From: Cladophialophora immunda
Taxonomy: Eukaryota; Ascomycota; Eurotiomycetes; Chaetothyriales; Herpotrichiellaceae
Reading direction: 5' to 3'
Assembly (NCBI RefSeq): GCF_000835495.1
Contig: NW_015622545.1
Span: 3,488,777 to 3,552,776 of the forward strand
Length of the DNA stretch: 64,000 bases
The notes beneath the pieces are model-generated. The model was not told the origin of the DNA. It worked only from the letters and a program-made list of their open reading frames with translations, and ran no database searches. A program made the position numbers and the translations under genes. Of the stretch, positions 33,978 through 44,901 are shown piece after piece. Positions within the stretch are counted from its first letter, which is position 1. Every line of letters starts with the position of its first letter.

Positions 33978-35971
33978 TTACAGAGAGTGATAGCCCATTG
34001 CCGCTGCAGCGAGAGCAATAACCCACCTGGGCAAGAGCTTAGAGCCCCCGCTTTGCAGGCTCACCGCCTGGAGAACTGGCTCAGGCTCGTAATTAGCCGG
34101 CTGTGTCGAATTGAGCGAGCCATCCCAGCAGAAGCGGTTGAAGCAGCTCGTGCACGCCTCAGGTACCTCGGTGTTGGTGCGTTCCATACTGCGGCTCAAG
34201 ATCGCACAAGCCACGCAGGTAGGCCAAGTGGCGTCCCGTGTGCCGTTGGCCATCGTGGCAACATCCATCCCATTGAGTATAATGGCATCCCGTTGGGTGT
34301 TGTTGGTCGACAGCTGGAAGGTTGAGATATTGCTGAATGTCACGTACGGCGAATTCGGGATATAGACGACCAGTGGCGGAATATTAGTGCCGCCCGTGAA
34401 ATTGGACGTATCGCAGCCAAAGAAAGTCGGACGCGAGTTGAGGCCCAGATTGACAAAGGTGTTGACATCGGGGACACTTGGGAAGACTGTGCCATTCGCA
34501 ATGGCGCTCAATGACCGTTCATACGTGGCCACCATAGACGTTCCATTCGGCCAGTTGAAGCTGGTATCGGCCGATGAGTCGACTGCAAAGATGACGTCCA
34601 CGTGACGGTTGGGTTGGATAAGCGGGTGAAGGGGCACATTCTCCAGGTCTTCCCCGCCATCAACGAGCGTGAGCCGCGACGAATTGGCCGAAGGATTGGT
34701 GAGCGGGTTATATCGATAGAACGGATTGGGTGTATAGTCAGCAATGTCGTTGCTATCGTCACCCAAATCCGTCAGGATATCTGCGACGAGGTTCTGCAAC
34801 GCATCTGGAATCCCAGTTGCATTGAGATTCAAGATGAATTGGTTGAACAAGCTAGATGACGTTCCCATAAGGAAGCCAGCATTGTCGAAGCCTACCACAC
34901 ACTTCTTATTCGCCGGCACTCGGCCTGCTGTCCAATTGGTGCCCAAATGATTCATTGGGACGAAGCCAAAGGAGGTGGGATCCCAGGAGCCCATCTCATA
35001 TGGGTTGAACTCGTAGATGGTCGTGTTGGACGGGATCAGCGTTTCCCCCGGTGCTCGTGAGTCGGCAATAATGATGGGATATGGGGTGTCGGCTTTCAAG
35101 AAGGGTGCCGAAATGCCAATAGAGGACCAGGTGTAAGCCGGGCCGCCCTCGGTGGCATTGATCAGTTGGTACGAAAGGGCCCGACCCCAAAGATCGGTAA
35201 GGGACGTGTTGAACCCGACGTCTGACTTTCCTTCGACATCGCTCACCAAGTTGGCATAATATTCGGCCGTGTTGAAGATTTGGAGTCCGCTTTTCTCGGG
35301 ACCTTCAATCACACTGTTGCCGAATTCCCACACCGAACCACTCGTTTGCGCCTGTAGTGCCCCGACGGTCGTGAAGTTGTTCATGAAAAGGGACCCAACT
35401 AACCATGATCCTCCACTCAAGCCCGACAGGTATGTCGCCGACTGGAGCAGACCACCAAGCTTGCCCTTGGCGTTGTTGTCGGCGGTGCGGGAATCAAACG
35501 CCTTTATCGCACCCGCACCATTCATCAGTGCTCGCCAACCGCCTCCCGACACGGCAATGCCGATGTTGGGTAGAGCGGAGACATTATGGGCCACCTGATC
35601 GATGTATCGCGTCGCATTAAACCCTTGGATGTTCAATCGGCTCAACAAGTTGCGCATGGGGGCAATAGTGTTATTCCTGCGCTTCTGTAACCATTGGGTC
35701 TCGTTTGGCGAAAGGGAAGCAGCGCTTCGAACCACAGGGGCATTGGCAGGGCAATTCTGGAAGGTCGGAGTGTATCCTTTGGGCGAGTTGGGCAAGGCCC
35801 GTCGCAGGTTCTCGACAGCGACCAAGGTGTCGACGTAGTCATTTTCGAGTGGGATGGCGTGTGCTGCGAGGAACGTTAGATCTCGAAGACAGAGGCCATG
35901 GGGGTATGGGACTCACCATCCACACCGGCCGCGACAGTACTGGCAATGATAGCTAGCAGAGCGAACTTCAT
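33978..35971 (-). CDS. Lysophospholipase / phospholipase B, secreted and probably GPI-anchored
   Basis: Hydrolyses acyl chains of lysophospholipids and phospholipids at the cell surface. Exons 35971-35917 and 35863-33978 (53-base intron) give 646 residues. The short first exon encodes the signal peptide MKFALLAIIASTVAAG; the second continues AHAIPLENDYVDTLVAVENL. Catalytic landmarks are the oxyanion loop SGGGWRAL (about residues 124-131), the nucleophile Ser in GLSGGSWL (about 166-173) and the Asp of VDGGEDLENVPLHPLI. Many Asn-x-Ser/Thr sites are present, and the C-terminus ends in a hydrophobic stretch (LLPRWVIALAAAAMGYHSL) typical of GPI addition. Length is normal for the fungal Plb family. 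Confidence 0.94.
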
Positions 35972-36958
35972 AATGGTAAGTGGTCCAGGTCTGAGAGGGA
36001 TACAACACACCACAGACAGGGAAGATACAAAGGAGAAGAAGGATAGGAGCGGCAGCCTATTTCACCTTCACAAACGCAGTCACCTGGATGGATGGCGATG
36101 CTCTGTGGATTATCATACCGTATCACTACCCGGCTTGCATGGATGAATAGGATGATATTAGTAGTATGTTACTGAAGTGAGCAGTAATGGCGAGCTGAAG
36201 GCATTTCCACATTTTTGCATGGCGGGAAGTTTGGAGTGTGTTCGTGTCTTGGGTGGAATCAGGCCATGATGTCAAGGATCCAGACCAAATCACACGCTTC
36301 ACTGCCACCAGGGCTGCAGGATTGATGATCAGTACAACCAGTCAATTCCCTCGGCCAAGGACGAGGCCAAGTGCTGAGCTCTTGTTCCATCCGGTCGATC
36401 CGTTGTGCAGGCAAGATGATGTTGTTTTGGGGGCAGTGTTTGAATGGGGAGCAATGCCTGGAACGAGTGGAAGAAAAAGGACGAACAGGAGCCAGACGGA
36501 GCCATCGCAGCAATACGGGAGTTGCGTGGCCGCCACACCAGAATGGGCGGCGCGGTGGCTGACTGCGGTTAGCGGATTGGGTTTAACTGGCTGGTGCCTG
36601 TAGGCGGCAAGGCGCCAGAACAAGGGGGGTAATAGGCACCTGCCTAGGGCCCAGGGGGCGTCGATAAACTCAATAATAGGCTCTTTTTAGCGGCTGACTC
36701 CCGAGATCCTTTGCACACCTCGAGGCCCCGAGGAGACGTCGCGGGACTGGTGGGATGGTCCTTGCGAGTCCCCAGCGTCCGGAGATAGCACTCTATCAGG
36801 CATTTCCGATCATAACGCAATTTTCCCTTATGCTCCTACATATCCAGTCGCATAAACAGTTCGGTATCGAGCAGGGCCGCGTGCGAGTACTGTTACATTC
36901 ACACACCATGCCTACATCCGAGTACGGAGTACATACGTAGCATATGCTGTCTCCCGGG
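35972..36958. other. Phospholipase B upstream region
   Basis: Intergenic, about 1 kb, without a supported gene. It contains one GTACGGAGTAC palindrome at 36922-36932. Confidence 0.4.
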
Positions 36959-37918
36959 TCATTCTCTGTAGCTCACAATCTTGCCAAATGTGTCGGCCAT
37001 GCCCCAGATCCCGGACCGCAGACAGGTCAACTGCACAATCTGCGAGTGGTCCACAAACAGGTTGACATCGATGCCGAATTCGCGGACGTACCAGTTGAAC
37101 ACCGGAGGATCCGCGGCCTCAAACATGACCTTCTCCTGGGGCAGGTCTCGCAGGATGGCCTGTATCACATCCGTCCGCCAGCTCTTCACGTTCTCGGTGA
37201 TTCCTTCGCTCTCAATCATCATCCGTTCGACGCCCGCTTCGATGAACTTTTTGCCTAGATTGACCACCTTGCTGGGATCGGATGTGCCCGTGGCTTCCAA
37301 ATCCTCTGCTGATGTGTCACCACCGGCCCCGAACTGGATGCCCAATTCGGGCTTCGCCTTCATCCCCATGCTGTGTACCTTGTCCACCAATCGCAACCAG
37401 TCGTCGGGGGGGAAAGACAGGAATCCTGATGAGATCTCAATCACGTCGAAGCCCAGGTCCTTGCACTTCAGCAGGTACTTCTCCACCGTCGTGTTGGAGT
37501 CGGGTTGAGTCAAGATGTGTTCCATCCACCCTCCGGTACTAACATACACGTCGTGTTCGTGAGCCAGGTCAATCAGCTCTCGGACTCGCTCTTCAGGCAT
37601 CATCGAGAAGCTGCCGCCGGCGAACTTGAGTCCATCGACATGGTATCCCATGGTTTCCAAGACGTCCTGGAGGTGACGCTTCCCATACGATGAGTAGTAT
37701 GGCCCTCGAATCTCGGTCACGCCCTTGGTGCGAGGCTTGGGTGTCCGGGGGTTGTGCCGTATGAAACCAAATCCATTCTCTTTATCCTGCAGAAGTGTCT
37801 GCACCTGACTGTGAACTGGACTCGTAGACAAGAGGCGGTGGGTTCGCGGTGCTGGTGGGAGCAACAGGGCAGGTCTGGCAGATTTGGGGAGCAATCTGGT
37901 CACGCTCTTCGCTGCCAT
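36959..37918 (-). CDS. ComA/HSA32-family protein ((2R)-phospho-3-sulfolactate-synthase-like), probably mitochondrial
   Basis: Single exon of 319 residues. The first 35 residues are Arg/Ser/Pro-rich without acids (AKSVTRLLPKSARPALLLPP), a likely mitochondrial presequence. The body is the TIM-barrel family of phosphosulfolactate synthase (ComA), whose plant and fungal members include heat-stress-associated HSA32. Typical blocks are KGVTEIRGPYYS, VDGLKFAGGSFSMM, VSTGGWMEHIL, IEISSGFLSFPPDDW, KAKPELGIQFGAGGD, MIESEGITENV and FEAADPPVFNWYVREFG. Archaeal ComA adds sulfite to phosphoenolpyruvate for coenzyme M synthesis; that reaction is not established for eukaryotic members. Neighbours give no pathway hint. 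Start ATG at 37918. Confidence 0.88.
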   Translation of the reverse strand: MAAKSVTRLLPKSARPALLLPPAPRTHRLLSTSPVHSQVQTLLQDKENGFGFIRHNPRTPKPRTKGVTEIRGPYYSSYGKRHLQDVLETMGYHVDGLKFAGGSFSMMPEERVRELIDLAHEHDVYVSTGGWMEHILTQPDSNTTVEKYLLKCKDLGFDVIEISSGFLSFPPDDWLRLVDKVHSMGMKAKPELGIQFGAGGDTSAEDLEATGTSDPSKVVNLGKKFIEAGVERMMIESEGITENVKSWRTDVIQAILRDLPQEKVMFEAADPPVFNWYVREFGIDVNLFVDHSQIVQLTCLRSGIWGMADTFGKIVSYRE

Positions 37919-38497
37919 TGTGAGAGTTAGAATGATGTCTCACTCGAGTCTTCTACTGGAGCATGGAAGCGGTCTGGTCCAGATGAAGCGTGACCGATGG
38001 TCGAGGATGGAGGGAGTTAAGTGTTCCTTCATTCTTGCCCAGAGTGAACTCGTTCTGCAGGAGACTTTCGAGTGCCTTTACATCAGGGCTATGTCGATCA
38101 TGGTGACTGCCACGCAAGCCTCACTCTTTGGAGGCCGTTATAAGGCCATAGAAGATAGCACGCGAGGCTGCTAAGAGGAGCATCGTTTCCTAAACAAGGT
38201 GCACGCCAATCACCGGAAGTGAGACCCGGGGACCATGACGCAAAGTTCGTCTTGAACAGCAAGTTGATATCTCGATCGAGCAACGACTACGACAGCATTC
38301 TCCTTGTGCGCCACAGAATATCAGGGATACCTTGGAAAAGATAAGTCTACACTGGTCCACGGACCAGAAGAGGGGTTGAGCCGTGGCATTGGAACGGTCG
38401 GATCAAAGGGAGCCCAGCCTTGCGCAGTCGGAGCATGAATTGTACAAGTTTTCATCCCTTAGATCTCGGTCACAAAGACACCACTCGCTGATACGCT
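37919..38497. other. Upstream region of the ComA/HSA32-like gene
   Basis: These 579 bases lie between two leftward genes. A weak open frame at 37884-38174 overlaps the start of the neighbour and looks like chance. Nothing else recognised. Confidence 0.35.
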
Positions 38498-40234
38498 TCA
38501 AGTTCTCTCAAACTCTTCTCCAACTGTGTACCCTCTTGCAACACCCGTCCTTCCTTCCTCGATGACATCACCTAGCTCTGCTTCATCTTCCTCGTATTTG
38601 ACCTCGAAATCGCTACCCAAACCGCGCCAAGAGCGGTTTTGTGCAAGGTATTCGGCAGCAGGGGAGGCGACACCGCCCACCGTAATCATGGTGCCGCCGG
38701 ATCGTTTGGTCAGTGCAGTTGAGAGTCTCGAAACATCGTGGGCGTTGGGGTTCGGGATGGACATGGACGCAATTGGCTGTCGAGATCTCTGCATCGGCCG
38801 TGTACGGGAGACGTATCTGCCCGTCCGGAGATCAAACTCAGGCGGCTCAGATTCTGAATCTGAATCCGTGTCAACCTCGCCTTCGGGGTTCCCGTTCATA
38901 TCACCAAATCCATTTGACATCCCGGTCTGTCCCTCTCCATTCTCCTTGCGCCTCGATGCCTCCTCTAAGACCCCATGGAAATCGCCCCTCCATTGCCCCG
39001 TCCACACTCTCTGATCATCTCCTTTTAAAACCATCTCCAACTCGAAAGGAGTAATTATCGGTCTGTAAAACTCCTTGCTGTCGACTAAAGAACTCTCCCA
39101 GCATCCAATCACCACCCAGCCCCCTATTTCTGAGAAATTTGCCAGTTTTGCGGGATTGAGTTTCCCGACAACAAAGAGATACGACTTTTTCCCCGCGTTA
39201 GAGATTAGCGATTGAATGTGGACTAGGATCGACAGGTAGTTCTTGACGGACAGCGTGTTGATGAGGATCCCCCAAACTGGGACGGTGGTGAGAGAGGTTA
39301 CAAGGGCGTAACGTCGGCGGAGGAGCTGAGCCGTAGAAGTCTCCAAAGAGGACGAGCTGACCGCAGAGCTCGATGGGTGGTGCGCGGCATCGGTGGAATA
39401 GACTCTTAAGCTGGCCATGCGTGATTGAAGTGTCAACAGTAGGGACGTAGGTGGATCGGAGATATGAAAAAGATGCCATTCTGACAGGGATGAGGGGTCT
39501 TCCGTGACCGAGGGTGGCACTGTCCGATTCGGAATTGATGAAGACGGATCGTGGACAATCGAAGCAGCAAACAAATTCGAGTAACCCACGTTTTGCAGCA
39601 TCTCGACGAGTGGCAGGACATGCGCAGCGTAAGGGACGTCAGCAGTTAGCACCACCTTTCCACCGAGATCTGGAAATGCCGTTTGAAATGACTTGACCAC
39701 ATGGGTTGTTTCCAAGCCCAACGTAGTGTAGATGTGCAATACGGGTAATCTCGAAGTTGGCGATAGGCAAGCCCTGCCATAGTGGACGACAGCATCTGCA
39801 TTGACATGCTCTGCAGCAATCTCGTCCACGCAACAGGAGCCATAGGAAGTGTCGCCCAGTATGGTGAGCATGACTGGCTTCGTGTCCTCGATGGAAAGCC
39901 CAGACAAATCAGGATCACCCGAATTTGGACTTCCACCGCCTGTGCCATTCGTGTCCGTTCCAGCCGGCGTCTTTGCTTGTTCTTGCAATCCCCTGGCCAA
40001 AAGCTGGTAGACTCTTGCTGAGTGGGCTAGCATCTGGTCAGGGAACTGCAGTGCCACTCGCTTCCATCGTCGCTGCTTGATTTCGTTGACTGTTCTATTG
40101 ATCTCATACCTTGTCTTGATTTGTTCGTCGGACAAGGCTTCTGGCGGACGCTGTGCAGCCTCTGGAAGAGTCTCTTCCAAGATATGTGTATCGGGCGTGG
40201 AGAGTACAGGCGCCGCCGAGAGTTCTTCCGCCAT
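38498..40234 (-). CDS. DPH2: Diphthamide biosynthesis protein 2 (Dph2)
   Basis: Partner of Dph1 in the first step of diphthamide synthesis on elongation factor 2, where an iron-sulfur, SAM-dependent reaction transfers a 3-amino-3-carboxypropyl group to a His. Single exon, 578 residues from the ATG at 40234 (MAEELSAAPVLS); 15 more codons are open upstream but start with no supported ATG. Family blocks are IKQRRWKRVALQFPDQML, LGDTSYGSCCVDEIAAEHV with the conserved Cys, DAVVHYGRACLSPTSRLP, TADVPYAAHVLPL, KSYLFVVGKLNPAKLANF, and VVIGCWESSLVDSKEFYRPI with a second conserved Cys, then TPFELEMVL. The C-terminal 130 residues include an acidic linker and a tail with SRPWRGLGSDF-like spacing. Length fits fungal Dph2. 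Confidence 0.94.
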   Translation of the reverse strand: MAEELSAAPVLSTPDTHILEETLPEAAQRPPEALSDEQIKTRYEINRTVNEIKQRRWKRVALQFPDQMLAHSARVYQLLARGLQEQAKTPAGTDTNGTGGGSPNSGDPDLSGLSIEDTKPVMLTILGDTSYGSCCVDEIAAEHVNADAVVHYGRACLSPTSRLPVLHIYTTLGLETTHVVKSFQTAFPDLGGKVVLTADVPYAAHVLPLVEMLQNVGYSNLFAASIVHDPSSSIPNRTVPPSVTEDPSSLSEWHLFHISDPPTSLLLTLQSRMASLRVYSTDAAHHPSSSAVSSSSLETSTAQLLRRRYALVTSLTTVPVWGILINTLSVKNYLSILVHIQSLISNAGKKSYLFVVGKLNPAKLANFSEIGGWVVIGCWESSLVDSKEFYRPIITPFELEMVLKGDDQRVWTGQWRGDFHGVLEEASRRKENGEGQTGMSNGFGDMNGNPEGEVDTDSDSESEPPEFDLRTGRYVSRTRPMQRSRQPIASMSIPNPNAHDVSRLSTALTKRSGGTMITVGGVASPAAEYLAQNRSWRGLGSDFEVKYEEDEAELGDVIEEGRTGVARGYTVGEEFERT

Positions 40235-40724
40235 CCCGCAGGGTCGGCAGCCTGGCTTTCTTACTGCGGCTTCCCACAACTCTGCCCTTAGGAGCGTCGA
40301 GAGTAGTAGTAAGAGCGATGCAGAGGATAATCACCAGGAAGAAAGGCGCAAGAGAAAACCTCGACCGGAAACGAGGCTAAGTTTCTGTCAGGTGTGGCGA
40401 TGGTGCCGCTTTTACCAAGTGTCATGGGTCAAAGGCCAGGGCGGACAGCCTCGTCGATGCCATGTCTTTGAGAACGGGCTGCACGGTCTCTAGTGGGTTA
40501 TTGTCGACTGATGCTAGGGCAGAGCCAAAGATTACATTGAACTTCATTCTGCTCAACAAGAATGGAGTGTTGATATGCCCTCCGTGGTCTTGGACCAGAT
40601 GTCTTGGCATCAAAAATGCTTAGTCAACCACCGATCGAGGGAATCGACTTTTGCAGCCCTCTCTTGGTCTCCTTCCAAAACCCTCATCACTCTTTGCCAT
40701 CTAACGGCTGCGCCCTCTCCAATC
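40235..40724. promoter_or_regulatory. Divergent promoter of Dph2 and the small membrane protein
   Basis: These 490 noncoding bases lie between two divergent starts. Open frames here are extensions of neighbouring frames, not genes. Confidence 0.4.
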
Positions 40725-41253
40725 ATGTCTTTCGTCCTTGAAATATACCACGCTGTTCAAGCCTGTGGCAGCGTCTACCTGGGCTTGCTATCGGCCATGG
40801 CAATCTACAACCTCCGTCAATGGGAACCACAAACTGAAAGTGCGTCACGCTATTCAAACACGGCTACGCGACAGCTTCACAAAACCAGAACCACCCAAGC
40901 TAGTGGTGTGCTAGCTGTAAGCAGTTGGAAATTCCGCTCTTCTATCATGTCAGACACTGATATTAACTGACCAGACTCTGTCCTCATTTGTGTCGTCGGT
41001 AATTCTCGTTGTCGCCGTCTCGTCCGGTCGCAACACCATGCCGTTCTTGCTCAGTGCCGCCAATGCCGGCGGTCTGGCTCTGGCATACAACCACATTGCG
41101 AATTTCTGGCGTAGCAGAGCCACCGTACCTCTAGCCTCCACCTACAATGAAGGCGTCAGATCCACGAAGCAGATGCTACAAGCTCTGGGGGTGTTGACGA
41201 TTAGCTGGGCGGCGTCCACGGTGATATACCTGTTCAGAGCAATTCTTTACTGA
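40725..41253 (+). CDS. Small integral membrane protein, unknown
   Basis: Exons 40725-40916 and 40975-41253 (58-base intron, GTAAGC...CCAG) give 156 residues. Four hydrophobic segments are visible: residues 3-28 (VLEIYHAVQACGSVYLGLLS), about 65-82 (LSSFVSSVILVVAVSS), about 88-108 (MPFLLSAANAGGLALAY), and 137-154 (VLTISWAASTVIYLFRA). A hydrophilic loop rich in Ser/Thr/Arg follows helix 1. No known domain. An earlier donor (GTGCGT near 40839) would break the frame, which supports the chosen one. The divergent arrangement with Dph2 suggests a housekeeping promoter, not a shared function. Confidence 0.65.
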
Positions 41254-41673
41254 GAAAAAGCCGGAGCCCACGACTCTTCTGGCGCGAGGGTTTGTCAGCT
41301 TTATGAAACATATTGCAGTGACCATCGGATAATGCCCAAGGCGGAACTTCTCCTCACGCCTTTGGGCTCGTTTAGGTGGTGGGGTAAGAAGCACTGCGCC
41401 CAGAAAATTGGGTGCATCTGCCGGTAATGCCCCACGGGGACCTCGACCACCAAGAATCCCCTTTCCGATGCCTGTGGACTGCGGTTGATTCCGTTGCGCT
41501 CGCTCAAGGTAAAAAGACTGCGGGGCCTCTCTCAAACGAACCCAACTCACTACACCTCCCCTCGATTGGATTCCTCTCTATCTTTCGACTACGACTCCGA
41601 GAGCCTCGCGAATCGTTTCACTCTGCAGCCTTTGGCGTCCAAAATAAAAGTCACCAATCTCATTCCTGTCTCA

Positions 41674-42756
41674 ATGGATCCTTTCGAGTACAACGCCAAC
41701 CCAGGCCGCGTGGTCTTTGGCAAGGGCAGTATTCAAAAGCTTCCGGATGAAATCAAACGTCTAGGTTTCAAATCACCCCTTATCCTCTCTACTCCTCAGC
41801 AAGTCAGTCAGGCGGAAGACCTGGCAAAGATCCTTACCGCCGCATCGATTGAGCCTGCCGGCACCTATACGAATGCTACCATGCATACTCCCTCGCACGT
41901 CACCGAAGAAGCCATGGCCTTCATTCAATCCAAATCCGCAGACTGTGTTGTATCAATAGGAGGAGGTTCAACAACGGGATTGGGGAAGGCAATTTCAGTC
42001 CGCACCGGTCTACATCATATCTGCATTCCGACCACCTACGCCGGAAGTGAGATGACGCCCATCTTGGGCGAAACGCAGGACGGTCGCAAAACCACGCGGA
42101 CCGATCCTAAGATTCTTCCTGGCACGGTCATCTATGATGTCGACCTCACCATGACCCTTCCCGCATCTCTCAGCGCTACGTCAGGAGTAAACGCAATCGC
42201 CCACGCTGTGGAAGCGCTCTACGCGAAGAACAAGAATCCAATCATCTCCCTTCTCGCTCTCGAGGGTACCAAAGCCCTCGCAGAATCCCTCCCGGAGATC
42301 ATCCAGAACCCTCAGTCCCAACCTGCTCGGGAAAAGGCTCAATACGGCGCCTGGCTATGTGGTGTTTGTCTCGGATCGTCGTCGATGGCCTTACACCATA
42401 AACTATGCCACACGCTTGGCGGCTCCTTCAATCTCCCCCACGCCGAAACCCACACTATCGTCCTTCCTCATGCCCTGTCCTACAACGCTCCCGCCATCCC
42501 AGAGGCGATGGAGAAGCTTGCCTCTGCCCTCCCCGGCAGTGAAGGCGATGCCACCAACGGACTGAACATCCTGCTCGAGAAGTTGCACGTGAAGCGTGCG
42601 TTGAAGGATTTTGGTATGAAGGAGGAGGATATCGATAAGGCCGCCGAGATTGCAGTGAGCAATCAATATCCAAACCCGAGGAAGGTGGAAAAGGGCCCGA
42701 TTAGAGAGCTGATTAGAAGAGCGTGGGCCGGGGAGCCGGCTAGAGCGGATCTATAG
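41674..42756 (+). CDS. Maleylacetate-reductase-like iron-containing alcohol dehydrogenase
   Basis: NAD(P)H-dependent reductase, 360 residues, single exon. The ATG at 41674 (MDPFEYNANPGRVVFG) matches family starts; the frame is open for 63 codons further upstream, but that part is not conserved-looking. Blocks are VVSIGGGSTTGLGKAISV (cofactor loop), CIPTTYAGSEMTPILGET, TSGVNAIAHAVEALYAKN, GSSSMALHHKLCHTLGGSF with His candidates for metal or proton relay, and LPHAETHTIVLPH. Members reduce maleylacetate to 3-oxoadipate in hydroxyquinol and resorcinol breakdown. No ring-cleavage dioxygenase or hydroxylase flanks it here, so the pathway partners must lie elsewhere. Confidence 0.92.
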   Translation: MDPFEYNANPGRVVFGKGSIQKLPDEIKRLGFKSPLILSTPQQVSQAEDLAKILTAASIEPAGTYTNATMHTPSHVTEEAMAFIQSKSADCVVSIGGGSTTGLGKAISVRTGLHHICIPTTYAGSEMTPILGETQDGRKTTRTDPKILPGTVIYDVDLTMTLPASLSATSGVNAIAHAVEALYAKNKNPIISLLALEGTKALAESLPEIIQNPQSQPAREKAQYGAWLCGVCLGSSSMALHHKLCHTLGGSFNLPHAETHTIVLPHALSYNAPAIPEAMEKLASALPGSEGDATNGLNILLEKLHVKRALKDFGMKEEDIDKAAEIAVSNQYPNPRKVEKGPIRELIRRAWAGEPARADL

Positions 42757-43153
42757 AGAGGGACAGAGTTGGTCATATCTGCAGTCGTGTCTGTGGTAGA
42801 CTGCGTTCGAGAAGGCCGCTATCTAAGCCTGAAAGTGTATATGCACATACCACCACCGAGCATGATGTTTTTTGGTCATGCATTATTTTCTAGACCTCGG
42901 AATTTTCCGAGTGCCTTCCATTTGTTCCGTGTTTACTTCTATTGTATGACCAAGCTCTACAGGAGAGATCCAAATCCTTTCAAACAATCCCTCGCTAGCA
43001 CTATACCTTTTTGTCTATAACCCGCTCCAACTGGACAACTCTGGTGTAATGTGTTGGGCGCCCGGGCCACGCCCGCGAGGCTACGGTAGCTTTCGGGCCC
43101 CTTTTTGGCTGCTTCCGCAGATATTCCGTCTCTTCCTTGTCTATACACATCAC

Positions 43154-44901
43154 TCATTCCTCCGCCGTCCCATTGACGATGCCATTACCAGTTCCACGAG
43201 AATCAGCATGCTTCCGGCTGTCCTCCTCCTCCTTTCCGGGCTCGGGGATCCAGCGGCTGACAACCGTGAAACCCACGGCCAACGCGACCATCAAGATCCA
43301 AATCACATGCCCGCCGAGCACACGGCTCCGCACACTGGCGGCGAATAAGCTGGCAAACAGCGCAGGGGAGAAGGCCCGTATACCGCTCACTAGCGTCAGC
43401 GCCACGGCGTTCAGAGTGCCGAGCACCTCGGGCCCCGGCGAGACGTCGTTCAGGACGAGCTGGATCGCGGTGAAGGACATGGCGACGCCGCTCCCGAACG
43501 CCAGGGAGATGGGGGCGATGGTCCAGAACGCCGCCATCACGTGGTGCCGCAGCAGCAGGTTGCAGACCGGGTACAGAGCGAAGAAGACCGGGTAGGCGGT
43601 CGCGCAGAGCACCATAACGCGCTTAGTGCCCCAGCGGGCCTGCAGCCAGGGGAACGCGATGAGGAGCCACAGCGACTGGGAGAGCCCGCCCAGCCCCATG
43701 AAGAGCGAGATCAGGAAGGGCGAGAACCCGAAGCCGCCCAGGTGCACCGGGGTGAAGAAAAAGACCGGGAGGATGGCCGTGTAGGAGAAGGCCAGGAGCA
43801 TGATGTGCGCGTATATATACAGCGTGATCGGGACGTTAGGAGAGCGGAGGAGGGCGAGGATGGACATCTCCTTCTGGGGGCCGGCGGACGACTTCTTTGG
43901 AGACCGGACGAGTGTCTGAGGCAAAAAGAACTTGTCAGCTTCGGTCGCGCCCTGCGAAGGAGAGGGGAGCGGAATGGACATCCTCACTTCTTTGATACCA
44001 ATGGCACTGGTAATCGTTGCAACAAGACCGATTGAGCCTGATACGAATGTGGGTAGCGCATATGGGTACTCGTGGAAGAGCTTGATATGCCCAAACACAG
44101 ATGGGTATTCCGTCGCTGGGTTTGCGAGCGCGCCTCCTACCACAGTTGTCAGCAGCCTCGCGGGCCGGCCGAGGACAGCTTACCGAGTAATGGACCTAGA
44201 AAGATGCCCAGGTTGCCGGTGAAGGCAAAGAAGCTAAATGCTCTGGCCTGGGTCTTGTGCGTGCTGTTCTCGGTGATCATCGTTCGGATAGTCCTGCACG
44301 CACTGTCAGCGAGGCTTCAGGAGACGATGGCACCAGCATACACAATCGTCCCCGCAAACACGCCAGCGAAGCATCTGAACAGGACCATCTGCCATATTGA
44401 CTTGCTCAGTCCGAAGATGGCGGTTGCGACGGCCACGCCGCCCAACGAGCTGACGAGGACTGGTTTTCTTCCAAAGTGGTCGGCGGCTTTGCCCCAGGGA
44501 ATCATGAGCAGCATTTGCGTCAGCGAAAACAACGACTCCTGCGCGCATCGTCAATAAGTGTCACCTGGGGATGTCTAGGAAACGATTGGGCCCACGATCA
44601 ATCCACTGTAGAAGCCAACATCCGTTTCCGCCACTTCTCCAGTGTCCCATATCATCTGATTGACAAAGGGAAAAATGCAGAAGAATGCGACGGGTTCGAT
44701 CAGGCGGGCGAAGCAGAGGAGGAAGATTTGATCCTTGGGCAACGGCCTGTCTTCCCCCTTTCCATTGGCGCCATTGGAGGCTTGATTCTCGTCGTCGTCC
44801 TCCTCAGGAGCAGTCGGTCGGTCAGTGGACGGAGCAAGGAGGGCGGTTGTTTCGTCGACTTGAGCGTCGGTGTTGTCTTGAGTGGTGTCTGCTGCTGGCA
44901 T
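43154..44901 (-). CDS. MFS transporter (DHA1-type, twelve helices)
   Basis: Five exons (44901-44596, 44538-44342, 44293-44184, 44136-43988, 43915-43154) give 507 residues. Splicing restores a continuous family sequence: FYSGLIESLFSLTQMLL, FAGTIVTIRTMITENST, FLGPLLGGALANPATEYP and GIKETLVRSPKKS. An acidic Asp/Glu-rich N-terminus (about 60 residues) precedes helix 1 (QIFLLCFARLIEPVAFFCIF). The loop motif WGKAADHFGRKPVLV follows helix 2, and QARAFSFFAFTGNLGIFLGP is helix 5. It resembles the fungal tetracycline-resistance-like MFS group, often vacuolar. Intron 43987-43916 is in frame, so its removal is inferred from the family gap. Substrate unknown. Divergent from the Jip5 gene. Confidence 0.88.
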
